Shown here piece after piece: positions 36,425-44,153 of a stretch of 64,000 nt of DNA (its first letter is position 1; each line of letters opens with the position of its first letter). A program made the position numbers and the translations under genes. The DNA is from Tardiphaga sp. 709 (lineage in GTDB: Bacteria; Pseudomonadota; Alphaproteobacteria; Rhizobiales; Xanthobacteraceae): positions 558,001 to 622,000 of the forward strand of contig NZ_CP135529.1 in assembly GCF_032401055.1 (NCBI RefSeq), written 5' to 3'. Under the pieces are notes generated by a model. The model was not told the origin of the DNA. It did not search any database and worked only from the letters and a program-made list of their open reading frames with translations.

Positions 36425-38488
36425 ATGACGCTGGCAGGTTTTCACGCCAACGACTCCCATTTCACGGTCCGTCGCATCTCGGAGCTCCGCGCCAAGCTGG
36501 CGCGCGGCGAAACGATTCTGCTCGCCGGCCTCGGACTGCCCGGCACGCACAATTCGGGCGTGGCGCTGGTCGAAGTCACGCAGGCTCACGGCCCGCGCCT
36601 CATCATCAACAACGAAGAAGAGCGCTTCTCGGGCGACAAGCACACCACGCAATATCCGCGCGCAGCACTCGATGCGATGCGCGTCACGCTGCGCGCCATG
36701 GGCCGTGACGTCGCCGATATCGATGCATGGCTGACGACCTGGGACTATCCCGATCTGCTCGGCACGCTGGTGCGAAGCATCGTCGAAGAACTTCCCGACG
36801 GATTGAAGCTGCTGCGCACCAAGAACTCCGTCAGCTTCGACGCACGACGCCTCGAGCAAATGACGCGGACCCCGAAGCTGCTCCGGAAGCAATTCGGCCT
36901 GCCTGCGCGTGTCCCGCTGCTGATGATGCCGCACCACGACAACCACGCCTGGTTCTCATTTGCAGCGTCGCCATTCGAAGACAGCAATGAGCCAGTCGCT
37001 ATCGCCGTCCTCGACGGGACCGGTGATCAAGGCTCGATCTCGCTCTATGTCGCCGAGCACGGCGAGATGAAACGGCTCTATTGCAATAACAGCGTCTTCG
37101 ACTCCCTCGGCGCGTTCTACAGCGTGATCTCTTCAACACAGGGCGGCTGGACTTGGCTCTCCAGCGAGGGCCGCTACATGGGCGCCGCCGCCTGGGGCGA
37201 CATGGATCGCGCCAGCAATCCGTATTACGCTCGCTTGCGCGAGGTACTGCATTTCGGGGCTGACGGCGAGATCCAGCTCAACCGCGCGATGGGCAACTGG
37301 TATTGCGACCCGTTCGAGGCGCCTTACAAGTCCGCATTGATCGATATCCTTGGCAAGCCGCTCAAACCAGATCAGCTCTGGAATCCGGACGCCGTGCTGC
37401 GCGTCGAAGATATCCAGCATCGGCCGGATACGCAGGATCGCCTCGATAAGGCCGCGGCCACACAACTCCTCTTCGAGGACGCGATGAAGCACGTCGTCGA
37501 TCATCTGCTGCGCACCACCGGCGCGCATCGGCTGGTGCTCTCCGGCGGCGTGGCACTGAACGCGCTCGGCAACATGCGACTGCTGCAGCATTTCGACGAG
37601 AACTGGTTCACCCAGGCTCAGGGGCGTGCAAAACGACTGCATCTCTGGATCCCACCGACACCCGGCGACCCTGGCGTGACCATCGGCGCAGCCTGGATGT
37701 TCGCGCATCTCATCGGCGCGCCGCGCGGTGCCGCGATGACGCAGGCGTTCTATTGCGGCGATGCGCCGACACAGAGCGACATCACCGCGGCATTGCAGGC
37801 TGACGACATCAAGACACAGACGATCGGCGTTATCTCAACGCCTGAGGGTTGCGATACAATTGCCGACCTGATGGCCTTCGTGGTCGGGCAGAACGCCATC
37901 ATCGCGCTCTATCAGGGCGCGGCAGAAACCGGCCCACGTGCGCTCGGCCATCGCTCAATCCTTGCCAATCCCTGCGATGCTGGCACGCGCGAACGGCTCA
38001 ATGAACGTGTGAAATATCGTGAGGCGATCCGCCCGTTGGCGCCGATGGCGACGCTTGACGCGGCGCACGAGTATTTCGATTTGCTGGAGGGCGCGTCCGA
38101 CGCGGATTACAACGCCTATAACTATATGGTGCTGACGGCACAATCGAAGCCGCATGCACGGGACAGAATCCCAGCCGTGATCCATGCCGATGGCACCGGC
38201 CGTATCCAGATCGTCCGCGCCGAGGACGATCCGCTCACTCATGCCTATCTCAAGGCGCTCGGTCGCCATATCGGCGTTGAGTTGTCGGTGAATACCTCAT
38301 TCAACGTCGCTGGCCCGATCGCACAGACGCCGCAGCAGGCCGTCGAGACCCTGCGCCGTTCGGCGGGTCTCGACGTGGTGCTGATGGTTGCAAGCGACGG
38401 TCAGGTGACTGCCGCCTGGCATGGCGGCACCCGCGACAGCGGCCGCTTCACGGCCTGGCTGTCGGAGTGGACACGCAGCCGCAGTTAG
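36425..38488 (+). CDS. Carbamoyltransferase (NodU/CmcH/TobZ family)
   Basis: About 687 residues from ATG 36425; a TTG at 36338 with GAGG upstream would add 29 residues. The N-terminal Kae1-like domain has the metal-site motif PHHDNHAWFSFAAS (HHxxHA), DGTGDQGSI and SGGVALNALGNM. The C-terminal YrdC-like domain has AAETGPRALGHRSILANP. These enzymes transfer a carbamoyl group from carbamoyl phosphate via carbamoyl-AMP to a hydroxyl of a sugar or antibiotic. No nod or antibiotic genes are nearby, so the acceptor is unknown. The last bases overlap the convergent tctC-type gene. Confidence 0.92.
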   Translation: MTLAGFHANDSHFTVRRISELRAKLARGETILLAGLGLPGTHNSGVALVEVTQAHGPRLIINNEEERFSGDKHTTQYPRAALDAMRVTLRAMGRDVADIDAWLTTWDYPDLLGTLVRSIVEELPDGLKLLRTKNSVSFDARRLEQMTRTPKLLRKQFGLPARVPLLMMPHHDNHAWFSFAASPFEDSNEPVAIAVLDGTGDQGSISLYVAEHGEMKRLYCNNSVFDSLGAFYSVISSTQGGWTWLSSEGRYMGAAAWGDMDRASNPYYARLREVLHFGADGEIQLNRAMGNWYCDPFEAPYKSALIDILGKPLKPDQLWNPDAVLRVEDIQHRPDTQDRLDKAAATQLLFEDAMKHVVDHLLRTTGAHRLVLSGGVALNALGNMRLLQHFDENWFTQAQGRAKRLHLWIPPTPGDPGVTIGAAWMFAHLIGAPRGAAMTQAFYCGDAPTQSDITAALQADDIKTQTIGVISTPEGCDTIADLMAFVVGQNAIIALYQGAAETGPRALGHRSILANPCDAGTRERLNERVKYREAIRPLAPMATLDAAHEYFDLLEGASDADYNAYNYMVLTAQSKPHARDRIPAVIHADGTGRIQIVRAEDDPLTHAYLKALGRHIGVELSVNTSFNVAGPIAQTPQQAVETLRRSAGLDVVLMVASDGQVTAAWHGGTRDSGRFTAWLSEWTRSRS

Positions 38489-39465
38489 ACCTTGCCGATC
38501 TTCCTTGCGACGGCAACCAGACGCGCACTATCCTTGGCCACGAACGCCGCGAACTCTTCCGAGTCCTGATAGGCGGGCATGTTACCGGCAGCCTCGAACG
38601 TCTTCGTAACTTCCGGATCGCTCATCGCCTGCTTCATTGTCTCGCGCAATCTGGTCACGACCGGTGCAGGCATTCCCTTCGGCGCGAACAGGCCGGCCCA
38701 GATGTAGAACTCGACATCGGGATAGCCCAATTCCTTGAACGTCGGCAGATTCGGGAAGGCAGCGAGGCGTTCGCCGCCGAAGTTTGCGAGAACACGCAAT
38801 GTCCCGGCATCCACATGTTGCTTGAGTGTGCCCGGCGCCGAGGCCAGCGCCTGGATTTGGCCGCCCAGGAGATCGCTGATCGCAGGCGTTGCGCCACGAT
38901 ACGGCACGTGAAGCAGCTTGATGCCGGCGGCGATCGCAAACATCTCCATCGAGACGTGCAACGTACCGAACGGGCCCGACGATCCGTATGATATCGCTCC
39001 GGGACGCGCCTTGGCGTCAGCGACGAATTCCTGAATCGTCTTCCACGGCGCACTGGCCGGCACCGCGAACAGGGTCGGATCCGCGAGCACGCGCGCGACC
39101 GGTTGCAATTGGTCGACTTCATAGGCCACCGGCCGATCGTAGATGCGATCCGACTCGGGCAGAACCGCAAGCGACGACAGCGTCATCAGCAGCGTATGCC
39201 CGTCAGGCTGGGCGCGGGCAACGGTCGCGTTGCCGAGCGAGCCGCCAGCGCCACTGCGGTTGTCGATGATGACCGGCTTGCCGAGGACCTTCTGCATATA
39301 GCTCGCGACCGGACGCGCGGCGATGTCGGCCTGCCCGCCAGCCGGAAATGGCACGACCATGGTGATGTTGCGACTCGGCCAGGCTTCCTGCGCGCGTACA
39401 CCCTGACCGGTCAAAGCGAGCGTCGACAAGCCCCCGAGGCCTGCAATGAAGTCGCGACGTTTCAT
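38485..39465 (-). CDS. TctC/Bug-family tricarboxylate binding protein
   Basis: 326 residues from ATG 39465 with GGGAGA upstream. The signal peptide MKRRDFIAGLGGLSTLALTG has a twin-arginine look (RRDF). The mature start WPSRNITMVVPFPAGGQAD and IDNRSGAGGSLGNA are signatures of the TctC (Bug) family, periplasmic receptors for carboxylates. TctA/TctB membrane parts are absent here, as is usual for this large family. It lies downstream of the FAH-family gene on the same strand (196-bp gap). Confidence 0.92.
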   Translation of the reverse strand: MKRRDFIAGLGGLSTLALTGQGVRAQEAWPSRNITMVVPFPAGGQADIAARPVASYMQKVLGKPVIIDNRSGAGGSLGNATVARAQPDGHTLLMTLSSLAVLPESDRIYDRPVAYEVDQLQPVARVLADPTLFAVPASAPWKTIQEFVADAKARPGAISYGSSGPFGTLHVSMEMFAIAAGIKLLHVPYRGATPAISDLLGGQIQALASAPGTLKQHVDAGTLRVLANFGGERLAAFPNLPTFKELGYPDVEFYIWAGLFAPKGMPAPVVTRLRETMKQAMSDPEVTKTFEAAGNMPAYQDSEEFAAFVAKDSARLVAVARKIGKV

Positions 39466-39661
39466 ACTTGTCTCCCGTTTTGTTTTTGAGCAACGCATTG
39501 GTTTCAGTCGCATCCGGGGGACGACGCGCCATCTCGGGAGACAGCGCCTGCTCGCCCTGGAGCTCTTTCAAAGCTCTAAGTTGTTGAAGCTCGCAGAATT
39601 GAGCGTGGGGCAGATGATGCCCCGCGCCTCTTCATCAAAACCGCAACCTGTGTAGGCTTAA

Positions 39662-40531
39662 TCAGCCGACCGGGTTTTCGAGTTTGCCGATGCCGCTGAC
39701 CTCGATCGTAACCACGTCGCCCTTCTTCAGGAAGCGCGGCGGCGTGAAGCCGAGGCCCACGCCAGCCGGCGTTCCCGTCGCGATCAGATCGCCCGGCTCC
39801 AGCGTGATCCCTGCCGAGAGCGTCTCGATCAGCGTCGGAATGTCGAAGATGAGATCGGTCACCGACGCATCCTGGCGCTTTTCGCCGTTGACGGATGTCG
39901 TCAGTCGCATTTTCGTCGGGTCGGGCATCTCGTCAGCGGTCAGGATCGCCGGACCCATCGGGCAGAAACCGTCGATGCCCTTGCCGATGAACCACTGGCG
40001 ATGCTTGTGCTGCAGCGTGCGTGCCGTGACGTCATTGATTATCGTGTAACCGAACACATGCGCCAGCGCGTCTTGCTTCTTGATGCCGCGGCCGCCACGC
40101 CCGATGACGACCGTCAACTCACCTTCGTAGTCGGTGCTGTCGGTCGGATCGAGATAATTCGGAATCGACTTGCCGGAACCGATCACCGTGCTCGACGGCT
40201 TTGTGAAGATGACTGGCGCTTCCGGCACGACTTCCTTTGCCGAGGAGTCGAAACCGCTGCCCGCGAATTCCTTCGCGTGCTCATGGTAGTTCTTGCCAAC
40301 GCAAAACACGTTGCGTGCCGGGCGCGGGATTGGCGCAAGAAGCTCGACGCTGGCGATAGGAAGGGGCGCGCCCGCTGAAGCGGTAAGCGCATCCTTCAGG
40401 CTATCGAAATTGGCAATTAGCGCAATCATATCGGGGACAACGTCCCGCGGCAGCGGCGAGACCTGAGTGAGCGCCTGATCTGCAATGCCGACCGTGGCCC
40501 GGCCCTCATGCAGGAAAGTAACAAGGTGCAT
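39662..40531 (-). CDS. Fumarylacetoacetate hydrolase (FAH)-family enzyme
   Basis: 289 residues, with AGGAGG 5 nt before the ATG. Family motifs are FCVGKNYHEHAKEF, then DSTDYEGELTVVIG with metal-binding Glu residues and GDLIATGTPAGVG. FAH enzymes hydrolyse or decarboxylate beta-dicarbonyl acids (for example ureidoglycolate, 2-keto-3-deoxy acids or catechol meta-cleavage products); the substrate here cannot be read. Divergent XRE-cupin regulator; probably co-regulated with the TctC-type receptor for an organic acid. Confidence 0.92.
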   Translation of the reverse strand: MHLVTFLHEGRATVGIADQALTQVSPLPRDVVPDMIALIANFDSLKDALTASAGAPLPIASVELLAPIPRPARNVFCVGKNYHEHAKEFAGSGFDSSAKEVVPEAPVIFTKPSSTVIGSGKSIPNYLDPTDSTDYEGELTVVIGRGGRGIKKQDALAHVFGYTIINDVTARTLQHKHRQWFIGKGIDGFCPMGPAILTADEMPDPTKMRLTTSVNGEKRQDASVTDLIFDIPTLIETLSAGITLEPGDLIATGTPAGVGLGFTPPRFLKKGDVVTIEVSGIGKLENPVG

Positions 40532-40576
40532 TCTTCCTCCTGATATGTCTGCTTGTCCGGCGAACGGATCGCCGGC

Positions 40577-40652
40577 ATCTTCTAAAGATACACCTATCTT
40601 CGATAGAAGATTTTGGCAAGCTGGTCATCCCGGCTATTTATTCTTTAGAAGA
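40577..40652. promoter_or_regulatory. Three related operator-like motifs between FAH and XRE-cupin genes
   Basis: ATCTTCTAAAGAT (40577-40589; reverse ATCTTTAGAAGAT), ATCTTCGATAGAAGAT (40596-40611, perfect 6-bp arms) and TTCTTTAGAAGAC (40641-40653) share the core TTTAGAAGAy or GATAGAAGAT. They lie in the 228-bp divergent gap, the first two 50-65 bp from the FAH start. They probably bind the XRE-cupin regulator. Confidence 0.5.
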
Positions 40653-40759
40653 CGCACGCGGTCATCTGCCGCAGCAGGATGTGACATGGCGGGCAACGGC
40701 GCCTAAGATGGAATCACCAGCGGATTACATCCGCGAATAACATTGGAGCAGCACCCGAC

Positions 40760-41389
40760 ATGGCGAAACCGGCGACGCGGAAGGTCGTTCGTGAAGACCC
40801 CGTCAGTCGCGCATTCGGCGATCGGGTTCGCATATTGCGTGAACAGGCCAACCTGACCCTGGAGCAGTTCTCCAGGCAGTCCGGTGTCAGTCGGGCGATG
40901 CTGTCGAAAGTCGAGCGCGGCGAGAAGAGCCCGACGATCGGGGTCGCGCGACGTATCGCGCTGGCTCTGGAGACATCGTTCTCGACGCTGATGGGCGACG
41001 ACGATGCGCCGCGCCGCGCCTTCGCTGTGGTGCGCAAGGATCAACGCCAGATCTTTCGCGATTCAAAGACGGGCTTCGAGCGCTTCCTGCTGTCGCCCGT
41101 CATGGCCGGCATGGCAGTCGAAGTGGTCCTGCATCACCTGCCCCCGAAAACCTCGACCGGCAAATTGCCCGCCTACCCGCAGGGCACATCCAAACACGTC
41201 CTTGCCACGCACGGACGCGTCACCGTGAGAACCAAGGACACCGAGACGGTTCTGGATGAGGGTGACTCGCTGTATTTCGAAGTCGACGTCGAGCACTGGT
41301 TCGAGAACAAGACTGCGCGCCGGTGTGAATACTATCTCGTGATTTCGGTGCCTCCGAGTTACGGGCGACGCGGCGACGGCAAGGTCTAG
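40760..41389 (+). CDS. XRE-family regulator with C-terminal cupin domain
   Basis: 209 residues. The HTH_3 domain covers about 15-70 (VRILREQANLTLEQFSRQSG, then SRAMLSKVERGEKSPTIGVARRIALAL). A cupin covers about 130-200 (GTSKHVLATHGRVTV, then LDEGDSLYFEVDVEHWFEN). Proteins of this build (PuuR/SutR type) sense small metabolites in the cupin and usually repress a nearby operon. The divergent FAH and TctC-type genes are the obvious targets. Confidence 0.93.
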   Translation: MAKPATRKVVREDPVSRAFGDRVRILREQANLTLEQFSRQSGVSRAMLSKVERGEKSPTIGVARRIALALETSFSTLMGDDDAPRRAFAVVRKDQRQIFRDSKTGFERFLLSPVMAGMAVEVVLHHLPPKTSTGKLPAYPQGTSKHVLATHGRVTVRTKDTETVLDEGDSLYFEVDVEHWFENKTARRCEYYLVISVPPSYGRRGDGKV

Positions 41390-41409
41390 CACACGTTCGC
41401 AAGTTTGAA

Positions 41410-41439
41410 GGCCCCTCGCTCACCTGCGAGCGAGGGGCC
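41410..41439. terminator. Hairpin between convergent XRE-cupin and collagen-like genes
   Basis: GGCCCCTCGCTC / GAGCGAGGGGCC-type stem of 12 bp (C21-G28 inclusive) with a 6-nt loop. The T-runs are short, but position between convergent genes supports a terminator role. Confidence 0.65.
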
Positions 41440-41474
41440 GGTTTGCTAGCAGCCAATTTCAATCTGCCACACGA

Positions 41475-41858
41475 TTACTTCTTCAGGCAGAGACCAACGG
41501 TCGGCGTCGTGGCGCACTTCGTGCCATCCGGCGCGCCGCCACTCGGGCAGACAACGGACACCAGCGTCTCCGTCGCCTCGCAGCTAATCGCGCCATCTGC
41601 CTGCACCGCGCGGAAGCTGACCGGTGCCGCGTCGCCCTTGTCACCCTTGGCGCCGGGCGTGCCCTGCGGACCTTGAGGTCCCTGTGCACCCGCCTGTCCC
41701 TGCGCGCCGGGAATGCCCTGAACGCCTTGCGCACCCTGCGGACCGGCCGGCCCCTGCGCACCGGTCTCACCCTTCGGACCTGCTGGTCCGGGATCGCGGC
41801 CGCAGCCGCCCAGCATCAATGCAACGCCAACAGCAAGAATTGGAATGATCTTCTTCAT
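41475..41858 (-). CDS. Collagen-like (Gly-X-Y) lipoprotein
   Basis: 127 residues from the ATG of [19 protein letters not shown]. The signal peptide ends in a lipobox (LGGC, lipidated Cys19). Residues 23-76 are 18 uninterrupted Gly-X-Y triplets rich in GPQ, GAQ and GPA, able to form a collagen triple helix. The C-terminal 50 residues hold four Cys (SCEA, VVCP, TKCA, GLCL), probably two disulfides. It would be a trimeric, surface or periplasmic stalk on a lipid anchor. The function is unknown. It is convergent with the XRE-cupin gene. Confidence 0.88.
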   Translation of the reverse strand: MKKIIPILAVGVALMLGGCGRDPGPAGPKGETGAQGPAGPQGAQGVQGIPGAQGQAGAQGPQGPQGTPGAKGDKGDAAPVSFRAVQADGAISCEATETLVSVVCPSGGAPDGTKCATTPTVGLCLKK

Positions 41859-42031
41859 GCCCCACACCCCGTTGAATTCGTGACACCGCGACATGCGGCG
41901 TCAGGATAAGCCAGCGCCGGATGTTGAGTTCCGGCACGCGGATGATATCGGGTGGCACGAAGAACGGAAGCGGACGCGCGGCAGCCAGAGTGTTTCAAGA
42001 CGCCGCAGACTTTGGCGGGCGGTTAGCTTGC

Positions 42032-42910
42032 TCAGCCGTCTCTCGGTTGCGAGATGAGCTCGATCATTTTGGCTTCGTCATCGTCGGGCGCGAAAGCCTT
42101 TGCCTTTTCATAGGCTTCGACAGCCGCCGCGCCGACCAGGGGCCTGGCCTGCAAAAGCTGCTCCGCCAATCTCACAGCATAGGCCGCATCCTTATGGCGC
42201 AGTGCGGAGGTGAAGGATGCACCTGAATAATCGCGGGCCACCATCCGCGGCGCATGTCGCAGCACCTGTGGGCTTGCCGCAACGCCGCTCGCGATGGACT
42301 CCAGCACCAGCTTCATGTCCAGCCCGGCATGTTCTGCAATGGCCAGACCTTCGGCGAGCCCAGCGATATGGATTGCGCCCATCAGGTTGTTGATCAGCTT
42401 GTAAACCGTCCCCGATCCGACGGGGCCGAAATGTCGGATCGTCGATCCGATCGGCGCCAGGAACGGCCGGGCCTTGTCGAGGTCCGCAGTATCCGCGCCG
42501 ACCAGCAGCGTGAGCTTGCCGCTCGCAGCCGCATCCGGCAGACCGGTGACCGGACTATCGATATAGATCAGGCCGCGATCCTGCAGCGCCCTGGCAAGGT
42601 CGAGCGCGTGCTGGTGCGATACTGTCGAACATTCGATCGCCAACGCGCCCGCCTTCGCAGCCCTCCCGGCACCATCTGCGCCGAGCCACACAGTCTGTGA
42701 AGCCTCGTCATCGGCGACCATCGTGACGATGGCGTCGGCGCCTTCGGCTACATCCGCCGGCGAAGCTGCCCAGCGTGCGCCACGTGCGATCAGATCTTCT
42801 GCTTTCGCCCTGCTGCGATTCCAGACGGCAACGCTGAAACCGGCTTCGAGATAGCGGCCGGCCATGCCGTGCCCCATGCGTCCTAAACCGATGAACGCAA
42901 CATGGGGCAT
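42032..42910 (-). CDS. Beta-hydroxyacid dehydrogenase (3-hydroxyisobutyrate dehydrogenase-like)
   Basis: 292 residues. The Rossmann motif is FIGLGRMGHGMAG; WNRSRAK after strand 2 favours NADP(H). Substrate-site motif DSPVTGLPDAAASGKLTLLVGG-like sequence and the catalytic Lys in VYKLINNLM are present. The substrate may be 3-hydroxyisobutyrate, tartronate semialdehyde or succinic semialdehyde-like acids. The ATG lies 3 nt after the prfB stop, so the two genes are read as one operon although the functions seem unrelated. Confidence 0.9.
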   Translation of the reverse strand: MPHVAFIGLGRMGHGMAGRYLEAGFSVAVWNRSRAKAEDLIARGARWAASPADVAEGADAIVTMVADDEASQTVWLGADGAGRAAKAGALAIECSTVSHQHALDLARALQDRGLIYIDSPVTGLPDAAASGKLTLLVGADTADLDKARPFLAPIGSTIRHFGPVGSGTVYKLINNLMGAIHIAGLAEGLAIAEHAGLDMKLVLESIASGVAASPQVLRHAPRMVARDYSGASFTSALRHKDAAYAVRLAEQLLQARPLVGAAAVEAYEKAKAFAPDDDEAKMIELISQPRDG

Positions 42911-42913
42911 GGC

Positions 42914-44045
42914 TCAGTCCACGTCGTCGATGGCGCCTGGCGATGTGCCGAAGGCGCGCTGCGCCAGTGTCGCCGCCATGAACTCGTCAAGGTCGCCGTC
43001 GAGCACGCCAGAGGTGTCCGACGTCTGCACGCCGGTGCGCAGATCCTTCACCATCTGATAGGGCTGCAACACGTAAGAGCGGATCTGGTGACCCCAGCCG
43101 ATATCGGTCTTGGCAGCCTGATCGGCGGCGGCCTTCTCTTCGCGCTTCTTCAGCTCGATTTCGTAGAGTCGCGCACGCAGCATGTCCCAAGCCTGGGCCT
43201 TGTTCTTGTGCTGCGAACGGCCGGCCTGACAGACCACGGCCACGCCGCTCGGAATATGCGTCAGACGCACCGCCGACTCCGTCTTGTTGACGTGCTGACC
43301 GCCCGCGCCGCCTGAACGCATCGTATCGACGCGCACATCGGACTCGTTGATGTCGATCTTGATGCTGTCGTCCACGACCGGGAAGATCGCGACGCTCGAG
43401 AACGACGTGTGCCGACGAGCGTTTGAGTCGTAAGGCGAGATACGCACCAGACGATGCACGCCGCCTTCGGTCTTCAGCCAGCCATAGGCATTGTGGCCGG
43501 AGATCTGGATGGTCGCCGATTTGATGCCGGCTTCTTCACCCTGCGTCTCTTCGAGATACTCGATCTTGAAACCGTGCTTTTCAGCCCAGCGCGTATACAT
43601 GCGCAGCAGCATCGAGGCCCAGTCCTGGCTCTCGGTGCCGCCGGCGCCGGCATGGACTTCGAGATAGGTGTCGAAGCGATCGGCCTCGCCAGAGAGCAGC
43701 GCTTCCAGCTCGCGGCGCGCGACCTCTTTCTTCAGCGCCTTGAGCGCATTCTCGGCTTCCGTCACGACGCTCTGGTCGCCCTCGGCCTCGCCGAGTTCGA
43801 TCATCTCGACGTTGTCGTCGAGTTCACGCGTGACCTTGCCGATGCCTTGAAGCGAGTCCTCAAGCGAGGTGCGCTCCTGCATCAGGCGCTGGGCCTTTTG
43901 GGGGTCGTTCCAGAGATTGGGGTCTTCGGCGAGAGCGTTCAGCTCAGCCAGTCGTGCCGTGGATGCATCGACGTCAAAGATGCCTCCTCAGCAGCCCGAC
44001 TGACTGCTTGATCTCTTCTACAAGGCGTTCGATTTCAGCGCGCAT
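42914..44045 (-). CDS. prfB: Peptide chain release factor 2 (two frames joined by +1 frameshift)
   Basis: The gene starts at ATG 44045 ([23 protein letters not shown]), reaches an in-frame TGA at 43976-43974 and continues in the +1 frame as [20 protein letters not shown] to the stop at 42914, about 376 residues in all. RF2 motifs include the peptidyl-tRNA hydrolysis loop [17 protein letters not shown]. The stop-codon recognition region has [15 protein letters not shown]2 reads UGA and UAA. An annotation starting at 43882 would miss about 54 N-terminal residues. It lies between PBP1A and the hydroxyacid dehydrogenase gene. Confidence 0.95.
43973..43988 (-). promoter_or_regulatory. Programmed +1 frameshift site of prfB
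   Basis: On the coding strand the order is AGGAGG, CAT, CTT TGA C: an internal Shine-Dalgarno-like element, 3 nt, then the slippery CTT before TGA followed by C. This has the same spacing as the Escherichia coli prfB site. Low RF2 slows reading of UGA and favours the shift, which makes more RF2. Confidence 0.93.
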
Positions 44046-44153
44046 GGAAACTCTGATCTGGCGGCATCAGCCGCAATACGAATGGTGATCGGGATGTAGC
44101 GGCGTGCGCGGCAAAGCGCAATCCGCAAGGATCTGCTGTAGGTCAGATGAGCC

